This document shows, in pieces, positions 22,744 through 34,245 of a stretch of 64,000 nucleotides of DNA. The notes beneath the pieces were generated by a model, which worked only from the letters and a program-made list of their open reading frames with translations, did not search any database and was not told the DNA's origin. Position numbers and translations under genes: made by a program. The DNA is from Siderastrea siderea (lineage: Eukaryota; Cnidaria; Anthozoa; Scleractinia; Rhizangiidae), in assembly GCA_964030785.1 (NCBI GenBank), contig OZ034972.1, positions 14,207,231 through 14,271,230 on the forward strand. Direction: 5' to 3'. Positions within the stretch are counted from its first letter, which is position 1; each line of letters begins with the position of its first letter.

Positions 22744-25254
22744 CGCCTGTATTTTTTTCTTAAACAGTTTGGATAAACATACAAATATTTCATTCACACT
22801 GAACTGCCAAAATATTTACAGTATAGAAACTAACAAGAACCCTAGATTTTCTTAAAGAATTTTAGACGATTATAACTAAAGTCACCATGGCAAAACTCTT
22901 TCTTATTAAGATCCAGATCCAGTCGCCTTGTTCCCTCTCAATGCTGCTTATGGTACCAAGAAAATCAACAATCGAGTGGCCCAAGGGATCCCTAGTGGGG
23001 TTAAACTGGCCCCAGGTCCTTACCTCCCCCCTCCTGGTGTAACAGGGTCCAAATGCTTGCCGCAAATTAATGACCCGGTCGAACCGGACTTAAGGCGATA
23101 ATGCTTCTGACGTTATTTGAAACAAAATTCAAACTAAAAAAAACGCTTTGAAGTGATCAAAGGACTTGTGCAAGTCGCCTTCTCGTGTGTTTGCTCGATA
23201 GACGGAATGTTCTTCTGCGTATGAGTAGCCAAGTTTGGCATTTAATTTACACTATACTGTTTTGTTTGGTGCTCAGGTTGAAGCCACAAGGAAGCTTTGA
23301 CGAAAAGGAAGGAGTGTGTTTCTGCAACTATCTCTGTGAATAAACGAAACAGTGAAACGTAAAACGTGAATTTTTGTCTTTAATGTGTCTGTAGTTGTGG
23401 ACTCTGCACTGAAGCAAATTAAAAGTAAGGCGAAGTGATCAAGTGATCTGAGAGCGTAAAACGTCCCACTTATGGGTGTTTGCTGTTCGCAGAACTTTCC
23501 TAAGCGCACCCTGCTTGAGGAGCTAAGCCCTTGGTGAGGTTTACAGATAATGGCAAAGAATCCTGCGCAGCGTCTTATAGTAATGCAATAAAAAAGGGGT
23601 AATTTAACTCTGAAATGTTAATTTTCCGACGTTTCGGCGATGCTACCTTCATCAGACCCTGGTGAAGGCAGTATTGCCAAAACGTCGGAAAATTACCATT
23701 TCAGCGTTAAATTACCCCTTTTTATCACACACTTTGGTGAGGTTTGTTGAGTGATGGATTTTCGGCCATTGGATGCACACTATCGCCCACTTTGGTTGTG
23801 GTGGGGGGTGGGGGGACCACATTTCCTAATAGCTTTCAAATTTGAAACAAAACTTCTTTTTAACAATTGTTTTGCAAATAACGCGCTTTTTCAAGTGCCT
23901 TGCATACGTTGAAACGACGTATGCTGCCATTACTTTCACAATTAAGTGTGACTTTATTTTTTGTCTATAAAAAAACACTTGCAAGCTCGTCACGAGGAAG
24001 GTTTGTGAAAGCGGTTAAAATATACTGTCAAGTTCTCAAATTTTAAAAAGCTTAATCAGTTTTTAGGGCATTTAGTAAGGAAAAGAATCCATCGAGGACA
24101 AAAAGCATTATACAGTGCATGCCCTACACTTGCATTTTGATACTTGCTACATTTCTTAGCCGTCATCAGCAAAACAACATCGTTTATGCGGGTGTTACAG
24201 CATAAAAAAAAGTGAATCTGAGGCTTAACGAGTTTTTACCCGCTAACATACTACCTTTTTCAGAATTTCCAGTAGTGAAAGTCGACTTAACCAGTATCGA
24301 ATTGTCAAATATCACTATAACACACGAGTTGAATTCAAATTTAACCAAATACAACTGCTCTAAAATTTTATTCACTTCTGGCATTTGCTCCCTAAAATTG
24401 CTAAACCAAGTGTCTTTCTTGCTCAAGACAAAAATTTGACTTAAACCATCAATACCATTCACCTTCCGGCATTCTTCTGAATTTTGCGCGCGAATTTTCT
24501 CTCATTTCTCAGAAAAAGGAACTATTTGGTGCTGGCTATACACTGGTTTGGTATTTACTAAACCAATTATTCATTTTGCGGCTCGGCAAACTGATCAACC
24601 ATTATTCACCTCCACTTCGGTGAATAATTGTTAATGACTCGTACAAAAAAGGCAAGCTATTGTTTACCCATTGATGGAGAAAAACGGCTGTGATCAAACA
24701 GTGAAGAGAGTGCGTAGACGAACCCTGACAGACTGTTCAGGCGTCACCAGTTTTAAACAAGCCTGAAGCGGAGTACTGGGAAGTAGACTTCCATGACCCT
24801 TCTTTGTCAAATTGGCGCCATCGGAATCGATTTAAGTTCGATTATGAAATTGGACTACTTCTTGGCCTAAGAAAGATCTCTGCGTTGATCACTAACTCAA
24901 GCTTTACATGACAGCGTAACCACTTCACATATACAATTTGAGGATATTACTTAGTGTTCCCGTCACCGATAACGTGAAACCAAAGATAACAAAAAGAAGA
25001 AACAATACTTTATCAAAATAAATGACCAAAAACAATGTTTCTATCGTGTGTCCAGTACACGAAGTAAAAACCTACTTTTACTCATATAGGAACAAGAAGT
25101 CTGAGTCGCTCCTGTTTCAACAACTTTGCTTGAGTAATTGCTTGGGAGATTATTCAGCTGTGTACCATGACTGACAAATAAGTGCAGCTCTCCTAACGAC
25201 AAACGTTTTGTTGAATAAGCGTTTGTCGTTATAATTTAGACAAAGTACGCAGTG
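22744..25254. other. Intron or intergenic sequence with foldback
   Basis: Apart from the foldback at 23589-23724 and a small hairpin near 24600-24632 (ATTATTCACC ... GGTGAATAAT), nothing was recognised. Frames at 23273-23509, 24184-24462 and 25579-25812 lack motifs. Confidence 0.45.
23589..23724. repeat. 136-bp foldback element
   Basis: The arms AAAAAAGGGGTAATTTAAC and GTTAAATTACCCCTTTTT are nearly perfect inverted repeats. They continue through TTTTCCGACGTTT / AAACGTCGGAAAA around a loop containing CTTCATCAGACCCTGGTGAAG, itself partly palindromic. Such a hairpin MITE would give a long stem if transcribed. Confidence 0.85.
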
Positions 25255-26710
25255 GAAGGAAATATTTCCAGTTATATTGGCGAGTACCCATTGTATTCTA
25301 GGACTGTTGCGTGCCATTGAAGCTTAGGGAGTTCGCTAGTTTTCTAGGCTCTTTTTACTAAAGCTTTTCAACTTTATTTCCATTTCAGATAATTTACATT
25401 AATTATCTGCAGTTTTCAAACACTGGGTATTTGTTTTATTTTAGATCTTCTTGTGCTTCAATGTTTTGTTCTTCTGAATCGTTTTTAGAAGGGAAAATCA
25501 AGCTTTAATAGGTCAGTACTGATTTGTTTTTGAAAGCAAAATCTGTATGGTACACAGCCTTTCATATGAAAGCGATTTTTATTTTGCACGTGAGCGAAGA
25601 TGGTGATCATTATAGCAAAAGTCATTTTCATTTAGGAAGCTGAACACCAAGCCACCTTTTGGATAAAAACTATCCGCTAACGCAAACTGCACTACGAGCA
25701 GTGTCTTTCTTCTCTCGTCTTCTACAGACGGTTCGAAAAGATCGCTTGAAGCGTGACTCATCGCCTTCTCCGGCGTTTTTAACATGTCACTGACTTGAAC
25801 AACTCCGCTCACCAGTAGAATTTGAGGAAAAAGGACTGCTCTCAGTCTATTTGGAAAAGGACTTTTGGCAGATTCTTTAAGTAAGACTATTGCTCAGAAG
25901 AAGGTCTTACGAGTTAACGAGCCGTTTTGAACTCAACTTCGTAGTTTTTAGACTTCTATAAGTAACTAATTCGATGAGAGAATTAATTATTGAATTTTGT
26001 AATTTTGCACTATTAAATCGGTCACTGAACTCTCACAGATAATATATACCATGGAATACTTGAAGAATGTAGATTAGATGGACAAATTTGTTGGCACACC
26101 TAGGGTCGTTCACTATGGCATCTATATGCTTTGTTGTTATACAGCTGGAATTTTTCCTCTAATAGCGCACGCTCTCATTGGTCAGTTCGGGATCACATGA
26201 CATCTAACAATGAAACTGTTTCCCGCCAAAAGTCTCTGAGCGGGCAACATTGCAAAGTCTATTACGTCAGAGGGTAACAGTGCAGTGTTACCCGCGAATG
26301 TTGACCGAAGACCGCCGTTGCACGTGAACAGAACGTGACTGAAGGTGGTGTGATCATAGCGTTTGACTAGCGCGTTTTTCAAAGTTCTCTATAGCAATGT
26401 TTTCGATCGATTATTTTTACATTACGTCTTCTAATTTCTTCGTTGTGCTATATAACAAATCACTTAATGACTGGTCCCTCGGGAAACCAGTTAATTTTGT
26501 TTCCCTCGAATCTCGCGGGAAACAAAATTAACTGATTCCCTTGGGACCAGTCATTAAGTGTTAATTGTATCAGCAGTGAAGAGTGTCAGTAACGATATTG
26601 ATGAATAAGAAGTTTAATGTTTTATTCACCTCGAGACTCTACTACTGAACGTCAGCTAGACGTCTGGTTAGACGCGTAACATTAAAGTGCTAAGGTGAAA
26701 GTTGGTTAAA
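25255..26710 (+). repeat. 5' flank of duplicated (decayed) gene copy B
   Basis: From TATATTGGCGAGTACCCA (near 25274) the sequence follows 14876-15708, the flank of the intact signal exon. It keeps blocks such as AGGCTCTTT, TTTCAACTTTATTTCCATTT, ATCTATATGCTTTGTTGTT and GTGTCAGTAACGATATTGAT. It therefore marks the start of a segmental duplication that also includes the decayed exons at 26711, 39851 and 41103. A foldback-bearing insertion (26139-26566) interrupts it. Confidence 0.8.
26139..26566. mobile_element. Insertion with 100-bp hairpin
   Basis: Relative to the paralogous flank at 15557-15580, this stretch of about 430 bp is extra. Its right part is a hairpin, 26461-26560, with arms CACTTAATGACTGGTCCC and GGGACCAGTCATTAAGTG that continue through CAGTTAATTTTGTTTCCC. 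Breakpoints are approximate because the flanking TTGTTGTT/CAGC context is short. Confidence 0.7.
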
Positions 26711-26825
26711 ATAATCCTTGTAACAAGAGGTTTAGCGTATTTCGCGGGGTATATCTTCCTTTTGTCAGTTTTCATTTCAGTTTGTCAAAGTTGTCCTGAA
26801 GGATATTACAGTTCGCCATGTAAAC
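26711..26825 (+). pseudogene. Decayed signal-peptide exon (copy B)
   Basis: This is the same length (115 bases) as the intact exon at 15709 and is alignable throughout (VTRGLAYFAGYIFLLS, CPEGYYSSPC). Both start codons are gone: the two ATG codons correspond to ATA and ATC here. The donor is still a consensus GTAAGT. Without an upstream ATG it cannot act as a signal exon unless an alternative start is used. Reading continues upstream into a TTG at 26702, which is unlikely to serve in an animal gene. Confidence 0.85.
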
Positions 26826-27185
26826 GTAAGTTTTGGACTTTTTACATCCACCATATGCATCTTATCCAAAGATCGCCACTATTGTCTTTCGCAACATATT
26901 CCGTTTGTTTTTATAGCGGAACTCCTCCGCGGCCGTAGGCCGCGGGAGTGGAGCCCCATAGTCATACTTAAAGGCGTGCTGGTAATTTTTTTATGGTCAT
27001 GGCAAGCGGAATGGCTCGCGGGCGCGTGCGCCGTACATACATACATACATGACAGAGCTGAATAACGCACTGCGCATGTTCGTTACGTCACTGCTCTCCT
27101 CGTGGTGAATGAGTCAGTTTCTCGCTGATATTGTGTTCCAAGCTGTGGGATTCTTTTGTTTTTAATGCCGTTTTAGTACTGGGAT

Positions 27186-27227
27186 ATGTTAAACGAAGAA
27201 TTTGATGCGTTTGGCGATATCATTACG
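27186..27227 (+). CDS. Possible short first exon of a TE gene
   Basis: An ATG opens 14 codons (MLNEEFDAFGDIIT) ending at a consensus GTAAGT donor in phase 0. It lies about 270 bp inside the GC-rich left end of the large nested element. No downstream partner can be assigned with confidence, and the family is not recognised. It could be chance. Confidence 0.25.
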
Positions 27228-30145
27228 GTAAGTAAAGCTTTCATTCAGTAGAAATTGTGGTTTTATTTCAAGCTGTATAGCGGTGCTTTTCGGTGGTACT
27301 TTCGCCTACGGTCAACCTCTTAACGCGCTTTAGGAACGAGAAATAATGTATGTTGCACTTTCTTTTTCCCAGAGCATCCACTTTCATTGTGTCTTGAAGT
27401 CTGCACCTGTCGTGGGAAAGAAATCTGGATTTCAGGTGTAAACAGTACAATTTGTACTTGTAATGTTAATGATGATGATAACAATTTGTGTTGCAAGTTG
27501 TGTTGTATTCATAACAATTCAACATGATGTTAGTCATTTTAATGTGTTGAGACAACAGTAATAAAATGGTAGATAATTCTCAGTAGTTATGTATCTCTTT
27601 ATTTGTATCTATCAGCCACAGGTAAACCGTTTGTTCTTATTCAACCTCAACGAATTGGGTATAGGGGAGGGTACACAAGCAAATCCTAAATGTCTGAAAA
27701 ATTTAAAAGTTATTAAAAAGCCTTCCATGGTTACACTTACCAGTCTTGTCTTTGCCACAGTGCAGTTTTCATTTGAATCAAAGTATCAATTTAACTTTCT
27801 TTCCATTTTCTTACATTTGGTGCACCATTTGCAGCCTGGCTGATAATCCTGAACTCCCGCACCCATCTTATCTATTTGCTTGTAAAGATGCCTTGGTATT
27901 GGCACCAATGCCCTTGAATGTTGGGTTGAATTACGTGAAGGAAAAGAGCAGCGGTTGTTTGCCCTCATTACTTCGTCACGGTGGGAAATACAGAGATATT
28001 CTCCTACGTTCACACCAGCTCCTCTCGCTAACTTCTCCTGTGCCTTAGATAGCTTTCCACCTTTGCATGATACTTTGCTGTTTTTCTCATTTTCTTTGTT
28101 ATTTCCCTTGGCACATTTATCGTTGGATATACTTGTTTTTAAATTTCCCGACGTTTCCACATTTGGCCAATCGAGCTGAACGAGTTGTTGTCATGGTGTT
28201 GAAGTAGGAAATACCAAAGCCAAGGATTTGAACATTGTACTTGCATGTGATCATGTATAGTTAAGGGACAATCAGTTGATAAGCTGACCTTTTTGACCTA
28301 TTATCAGATGAAGTAATCTCTGCACCACTGAGTGTTGGCAGATGCTATTGACTAAGAATCCCCATAATACACATCGTCCCTTGCAATGGTGTGAAATTAG
28401 GAATTGATTCAAAGGGGGTGTTTACAAGGTATCATTGCAACTTTCATTCTGATTTGGCTGAAAACTTGTACTGTGTTAACATAAAGTGTGTTTTCTGGTG
28501 GTTTGAGTTTTGTGCTACAATCAATTTATTGAAACAATAAGAATGATACTGTGTTTACATGATGCAAGAGTGAAAATCTCGATCTGGTTTAGTGAACCTG
28601 CACTGGTATGACTTATTCTAGTCTGAGATTTTGTGCTGGTACCTTGTAAACAAGTAAGAGCTACAAGAGAGAGTTTGGTGAACTCATACCAGAATGACAG
28701 TTGCACCAGTATCATGTACACAGCCCTAAGACCATCATTGCTATACAATGTCATTGCAATGTACACATTGTAAGCAGTTGGGTCCAAAGTTATACCCTCT
28801 GAGGCCAAAAAGATCTCAATAGTTTCCCACATCCCACCTACCGGAAAAGAGCACATCCTAACTTTCACATATAACATCCCTTCGTAGCACTCTTTCCCAT
28901 TATTCTCTGAAATTTCTTAGTGTGCCATCTTGTTGTTAAGTTGTTGGCATGTTACCAAACCTTGGTTGGACCCTGATGATAAACCATTTTTTAATATCCT
29001 TTCCCACAGTGATTACCGTAAATGCTCTGATAAGCCCCTTGGGGGCTTCTTTATTTTCAGGCATACTAGAAGGGGGACTTATTTAAAACTCTCCAGGAAT
29101 GAAAGATAACAATCTTTTTTTTTCTGCGGAGTGCTGGCCAGCTTTATTAGATAGCGATACAGTCTTCATGCACTTGCCATGTACAATCTTAAAACTGAAA
29201 CCCATCCAAGCTCATACAAATGTGTTCTACTGAAGTGTAGCCCACAAAAAAGTGATAACATGATTAGCCAGGAGTTTTGCATCCAAAATCAGGAACTAAT
29301 CCTGAATTTTGAATGAACACAAGTCTCTTGGCATAAAAGCTCTTTTTGAGAGACTAGATGAGCAAAACCATCATTGATATACTGAAAACAGAACTTGATA
29401 GAAAAGTACTGAAACTGTCCCATATGAAATTGCAAGTTGGAAACGTTTAGATCAAGAATATAGTGCAATTATAACCCGACCTATGTCACGCCGTAGCTTC
29501 TGTCATTTTGTGGCCATGGGGGGGGGGGGGGGCACTCAATAGAGAGGGGGGCTTGAAGCTCAATATGGGGGGTTATTGGAGATCTTGATACTTACTGCCT
29601 ACTACTCCCGTCATGTTGTTTGCTGCCCAAAAATATCTTAAAGGGACTGAATGCTGTTAACCAAAAAGAGGGAAAGCCTCAGGCCGTAAACAAAGTCATC
29701 AATCAAAACAATAAAATAATGGTATTATTGAAATGTTTATTTTAAAATTCCACATTTGTTTGAACAATATTTAACATAATAATTTAATTTACATCATTGT
29801 TATTCTGATACCATGTAATTGAGCTACCGCTAGCCGCTCCATTGCCGGATGAGCATTATTTGTAACGCTAGTGGCAATTACCATGATTAAAGATTAAAGA
29901 CGTTCATGAGTATCATTCACAAAAATGCAAAATGTAGGGCATTCCAGCTAAATAAACATACAGGGCTGCAATTAATTTTAAAGCAGCAGCTGTACAAGAA
30001 ACTAAGGTGGTAATATACTCAAGATAGCCTCCCACTTCCAAACGAGCAGGTACAGATACACCTGTACTGCCGATATTGTCTCTGCCCTTATGATTCTTGG
30101 GAAATGACTATAGTTTTTGATGTTCCACTTGCGCGGTTAACTGTT
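27228..30145. other. Nested-element interior, nothing firmly recognised
   Basis: A minus-strand frame at 27786-28160 (CKWCTKCKKMERK near its end) and a minus-strand frame near 29940-30110 are unassigned. The 28500-28860 stretch shares GTTTACATGAT/ATACCAGAATGA blocks with 36280-36460, suggesting two copies of one short element. A G12 run lies near 29520. Confidence 0.35.
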
Positions 30146-30740
30146 CTATCGATGGAACAATTTCAATCCATCACGAGCAACTTTGAACGTTTATAGCAAA
30201 AAGTAGAAGAAAAATCGTGAAGGTAGAAACGAGCATTACATAAAATATGGCAAAAACTACATGTGTTCTGAATGTTAGCTTTAAATATGCAGAAACGACG
30301 TTGAAAATCCGCTAAATGTTCACATACCGCTTGCCCGGTAAACTATTCTATCGATGGAACAATTTCAATCCATCACGAGCAACTTTGAACGTTTATAGCA
30401 AAAAGTAGAAGAAAAATCGTGAAGGTAGAAACGAGCATTACATAAAATATGGCAAAAACTACATGTGTTCTGAATGTTAGCTTTAAATATGCAGAAACGA
30501 CGTTGAAAATCCGCTAAATGTTCACATACCGCTTGCCCGGTAAACTATTCTATCGATGGAACAATTTCAATCCATCACGAGCAACTTTGAACGTTTATAG
30601 CAAAAAGTAGAAGAAAAATCGTGAAGGTAGAAACGAGCATTACATAAAACATGGCAAAAACTACATATGTTATGAATGTTAGCTTTAAATATGCAGAAAC
30701 GACGTTGAAAATGCGGAAAATGTTCACATACCCAGACGGT
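30146..30740 (+). repeat. Three-copy 202-bp tandem repeat
   Basis: CTATCGATGGAACAATTTC begins at 30146, 30348 and 30550, an exact 202-base period each time. Each unit contains the phrases CACGAGCAACTTTGAACG, GTAGAAGAAAAATCG and AAATATGCAGAAACGACG. The copies are almost identical, with the third slightly more diverged (CATATGTTATG for CATGTGTTCTG), so the array is recent or homogenised. Confidence 0.95.
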
Positions 30741-30874
30741 TCCCTACAAATCCCTTAAAATTTGAAACCATTCTGGACCCCAGACCTCTCCCCGTCTTGC
30801 ACATGCGCAGACGTTGTTCAGCTCTGTCTACATACATACGTACGTACGTACGTCGCATTTCATGACATTCTTAC

Positions 30875-31296
30875 ATGAGGCAATTTTCGCTGGAAGAGCA
30901 GAGACGAAGGAAAAGAGACGGAGATAGAGAACAACAACGGAAAAGAAGGAGAAACGCCACTGAAGAACAGCGTCAAGCACCCGGTCAAGCAGAGCGGAAA
31001 CGAAAACGAAAAAGACGAAGGAACAGTACAGCAGAGAGATAAAGGCAACTAGAAATAAGACGGAACGGTACTGAAGAACAACGCCAGAGGAAAACTGAGA
31101 GACGCCGACAGAGAACTGTAAACATGTCGGGTACAGTTTTCTTGATTTTTATCTATTTGTGATTGGAAATAATTTTGTACCACCGAATAATTTACGTCTA
31201 CGTTTTTGTATTTTATTCTACAGATCATCAAGGGGAAAGAAGTCGTAATCGAGAACGGAGAAGAAATTTACGCCAAGGACAGCATGAAGTTACAAG
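30875..31296 (+). pseudogene. Two-exon arginine-rich TE-type protein remnant
   Basis: An ATG at 30875 opens a frame rich in Arg, Glu and Gln with recurring (N)-x-TEEQRQ / RRR units. An in-frame TAA at 31040 interrupts it. Beyond the stop the same frame resumes with RRNGTEEQRQR to a GTACAG donor at 31130. After a 93-base intron, a TTCTACAG acceptor at 31223 continues in matching phase (GERSRNRERRRN) to about 31296. Basic repeats with TxEQR cores are known at the N-termini of Helitron-type and other large transposon proteins in invertebrates. This is the basis for the call, which is tentative. No helicase, Rep or DDE motif was found nearby. The role would be nucleic-acid binding if the family guess holds. 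Confidence 0.45.
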
Positions 31297-31399
31297 GTGT
31301 TCAGTTAAAATCAATCTCCGTGCTTTAGCAAAGTTTGTTTAACAAAAAAAAATGCACTGTTACAAAAGTGAACTTTTCGTCAAAACTTAAACCGCACCT

Positions 31400-32016
31400 T
31401 TAACCCTATACCGTCAGCGTTTTTCCCTTAGAAAAACGCATTTTTTACCGCTAAAGCGGTTTTTGAAGTGCTATGGTGCCAAATGCCACTAAACTTTGCT
31501 ACAAAAGCGTTTTCTTACATTTTAGCTCAATTTTGAGCCAGCTTCTGTTGAAAATTGTACATTATTTTGGTTTCAGGCATGCGCATAAGCCAAAATTTGG
31601 ACTTTTTTTTTTTTTTTTTTGCTGATTCATTTCTAATTTTTTCTCGCTTCTTTTGCTTTCCTTTTTCTCTCCCTTTCTTTTCTCTTTAACTTCTACCCTT
31701 TATCACCTTTCTATCCACTGGAAAAGTTTTGGCCTCAGTCCTTCTAAAAACCTGGAAATGGAACATTGATCAACTAGGTGACTTGACCTATTTTACCACC
31801 AACTTTGCAGCCAAAATTGGACACGTTTTTCTGGTATAGCTCTGCCAGGATTTGGTCGATATTCAAAATGGACACACGTATGGATGGATCTGTCCTTGCT
31901 GTGCTAGCTGCTTATCAAAACAATCTGGTGACGTCAAAAATGATGACGTCACAAGTGGCTGAATGGTTCCCGACTTCGACGTCGGGAAAATACAACTCTT
32001 GACGGAAAAGAGTTAA
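31400..32016. mobile_element. Candidate piggyBac-type element with TTAA ends
   Basis: TTAACCCTATACCGTCA on the left and TTGACGGAAAAGAGTTAA on the right form imperfect inverted ends, each bounded by TTAA, the piggyBac target. The element is 617 bp with no transposase frame, so it would be non-autonomous. A T17 run and pyrimidine-rich tract lie inside (31600-31690). Confidence 0.55.
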
Positions 32017-32413
32017 TACTACTCATAGAAAGTGAAAAAAAGAGGAAAAGAAACAAACCAAAACAAAACGAAAAAAGGGAACGCAATTTGAGGGGGTAGT
32101 GCAAAGGTGATGGTATCATGTTACAAGATTTCGCAATCTGGCCGCGCGCGTGGCTGAGAACGAGGACACAATACCTTTTCAACGTTAGAAATGAAAAGAT
32201 AGGCTAAAGAAACTCGACTGCCGGTCCTAAATGCCTATTAAGTGGAATATGGATGTCTTTATTGAGAGGAGAAATATGGATTGCTTTGGCCCGATGCTTT
32301 AACTGAACCAGCGTGAAGACCTGCTTGCTGAGTTTCCCGGGTGAGTTTCTCGGAATTTTTCAATCATTTCACAGAATATTACGGTATGGGAAATTCGCTT
32401 TTATTTATCTCAA

Positions 32414-32527
32414 CTCAACTGGCTCATTTCCAATTCCCCGTTATCTCGAACAAAGAGAAATTTGTCTTGGCTCAACTCGCTTATTTCCAATTCCCCGTTA
32501 TCTCGAACAAAGAGAAACTTGTCTTGG
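32414..32527 (+). repeat. Two-copy 57-bp tandem repeat
   Basis: TTTCCAATTCCCCGTTATC followed by TCGAACAAAGAGAAA and TTGTCTTGGCT occurs twice in direct order, 57 bases apart. The unit length is a multiple of three, so frames stay open across it; they are not taken as coding. Confidence 0.85.
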
Positions 32528-32932
32528 CTTTGGTCATAAATATAATATTTCCAGTTATTTACTTTTACGACGATAACCCGCTTTTCTCAGCTTTGAAGAA
32601 TACCAGTGTGTTTTGTTTTCACGGAGCAAAGTGTAGCCAGGCAAAGGAGAAAACAGCTTATGAAAGCATGCAGTGAAGTAAAAGGCGAAAACAAGTACCA
32701 ACGCGAATCGTCAAGATGTTAACTCATTGACTAAACAAAAGAATAACAAAACAGGACATAATTGATATATGCCTCGTTCTTTTTAACTCTGAATCCAGTC
32801 ATTGTTTACAATATCCTCGGCAAAACCCCTACCAAAATCCATGCAAGTAACGAATCGATGAAAAAGCACATCCTCATTTATGTATCTACTGAAGTAGGTC
32901 TTAAATATTTTTTGACCCTTATTCTGATTTCT

Positions 32933-33296
32933 GAATTGTTTGCTTGAATTTCAATAATTTTATTTGGCTTCACTTAAGCTCAAGACCAATAAGCTTATGT
33001 GTGAATTAGTTGTGTTTATCACTTATGAATTGTTTGCTTGAATTTCAATAATTTTATTGGGCTTCACTTAAGCTCAAGACTTAAGCTTATGTGTGAATTA
33101 ATTGTGTTTATCACTTATGAATTGTTTGCTTGAATTTCAATAATTTTATTGGGCTTCACTTAAGCTCAAGACTTAAGCTTATGTGTGAATTAATTTTGTT
33201 TATCACTTATGAATTGTTTGCTTGAATTTCAATAATTTTATTTGGCTTCACTTAAGCTCAAGTTAAGCTTATGTGTGAATTAATTTTGTTTATCAC
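32933..33296 (+). repeat. Four-copy ~93-bp tandem repeat
   Basis: GAATTGTTTGCTTGAATTTC starts copies at 32933, 33027, 33119 and 33211 (periods 94, 92, 92). Each includes CTTCACTTAAGCTCAAG and GCTTATGTGTGAATTA. The last copy ends where the next TIR element starts (33305). Confidence 0.95.
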
Positions 33297-33304
33297 TCAA
33301 TATT

Positions 33305-34245
33305 ATGCATGGTTCAATTCCACCTGTTACCATCCCCCCCTTCCCGGGCCTACCCCCGGGGATTTGCATTTTTTTTCTCACTTGGCAGTCTATTCCCCAC
33401 CCCCGGGCACACAGAAAGAGACGATTCCCCAACCCCGGGACTCCTCATCGACCACAAATACGTTGTTTTGTGTACAAAACCTAAATGACGATTTCATGTT
33501 GATTTCCGTACAATAGCAAAACCAGACGTTTTGGCAAGAACTTAAATGCTTTTCTAGAGTTTATTGAACGAAGGACACTACATGCATAATATAATAAAAA
33601 CATGAACAGAAAACTGAAGAAAAAACTCTACCTGCACTGGCATACAGCTGGCAAGTAAAGAAATTTTCTTTGCCACGTTTTATTCTAAATATAGCGCATA
33701 CGCACAAGAGGCCCATGAACAAATTGATGGCAGCATTTAAGGGAGTTTTTCTTAGCTTGTTTCATAAGAACACTGGACTGAGATCTCTGTTTAACATAAA
33801 GCTGTGCATCCGTTTTTATATAGAGTCTATTTAAGTCGTCTTATTATAAATATAAACACACTGAAGAAATATTTCTTTGTTTGTGACGACCACCATTCAT
33901 TCGAGTACGCATCAAATGCACATTCGTCCAACAATTTATAATAAACATACCGTCAAACACAGATTTTAATTTTGAGATATTATTCTTCTCTAAACAGTCT
34001 GCTACAAATACTAGAGATTTTCACTGGAAATAGGCAATCTTCTCCACGCGGTCTGGGGCCGTCATATCAACTGAGAAGTGACGTACTTTACAAGAACAAC
34101 AAGAAGTTATTTTCGATTTGCCCCACTCTTCTACCCCCAGGACAAGACCACTTCAAACAATTCCCCACCCCCGGACTCGAGGGCTGGACTTGTCCCCGGG
34201 GTTGCCCGGTGGGGGGATGGTAACAGGCAAAATTGAACCATGCAT
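33305..34245. mobile_element. ~940-bp TIR element, ATGCATGGTTCAATT ends
   Basis: The left end ATGCATGGTTCAATT ... CCTGTTACCATCCCCCC is matched by the inverted right end at 34208-34245, giving terminal repeats of roughly 35-40 bp with a few mismatches. The inner flanks are C-rich (CCCCGGGG on both sides). No transposase frame; a non-autonomous DNA transposon. Confidence 0.85.

Noticed and set aside
32933..33296. Regular repeats considered as a CRISPR array
   Set aside because: The units are about 93 bp with no distinct spacers and the context is eukaryotic, so this is an ordinary tandem repeat.
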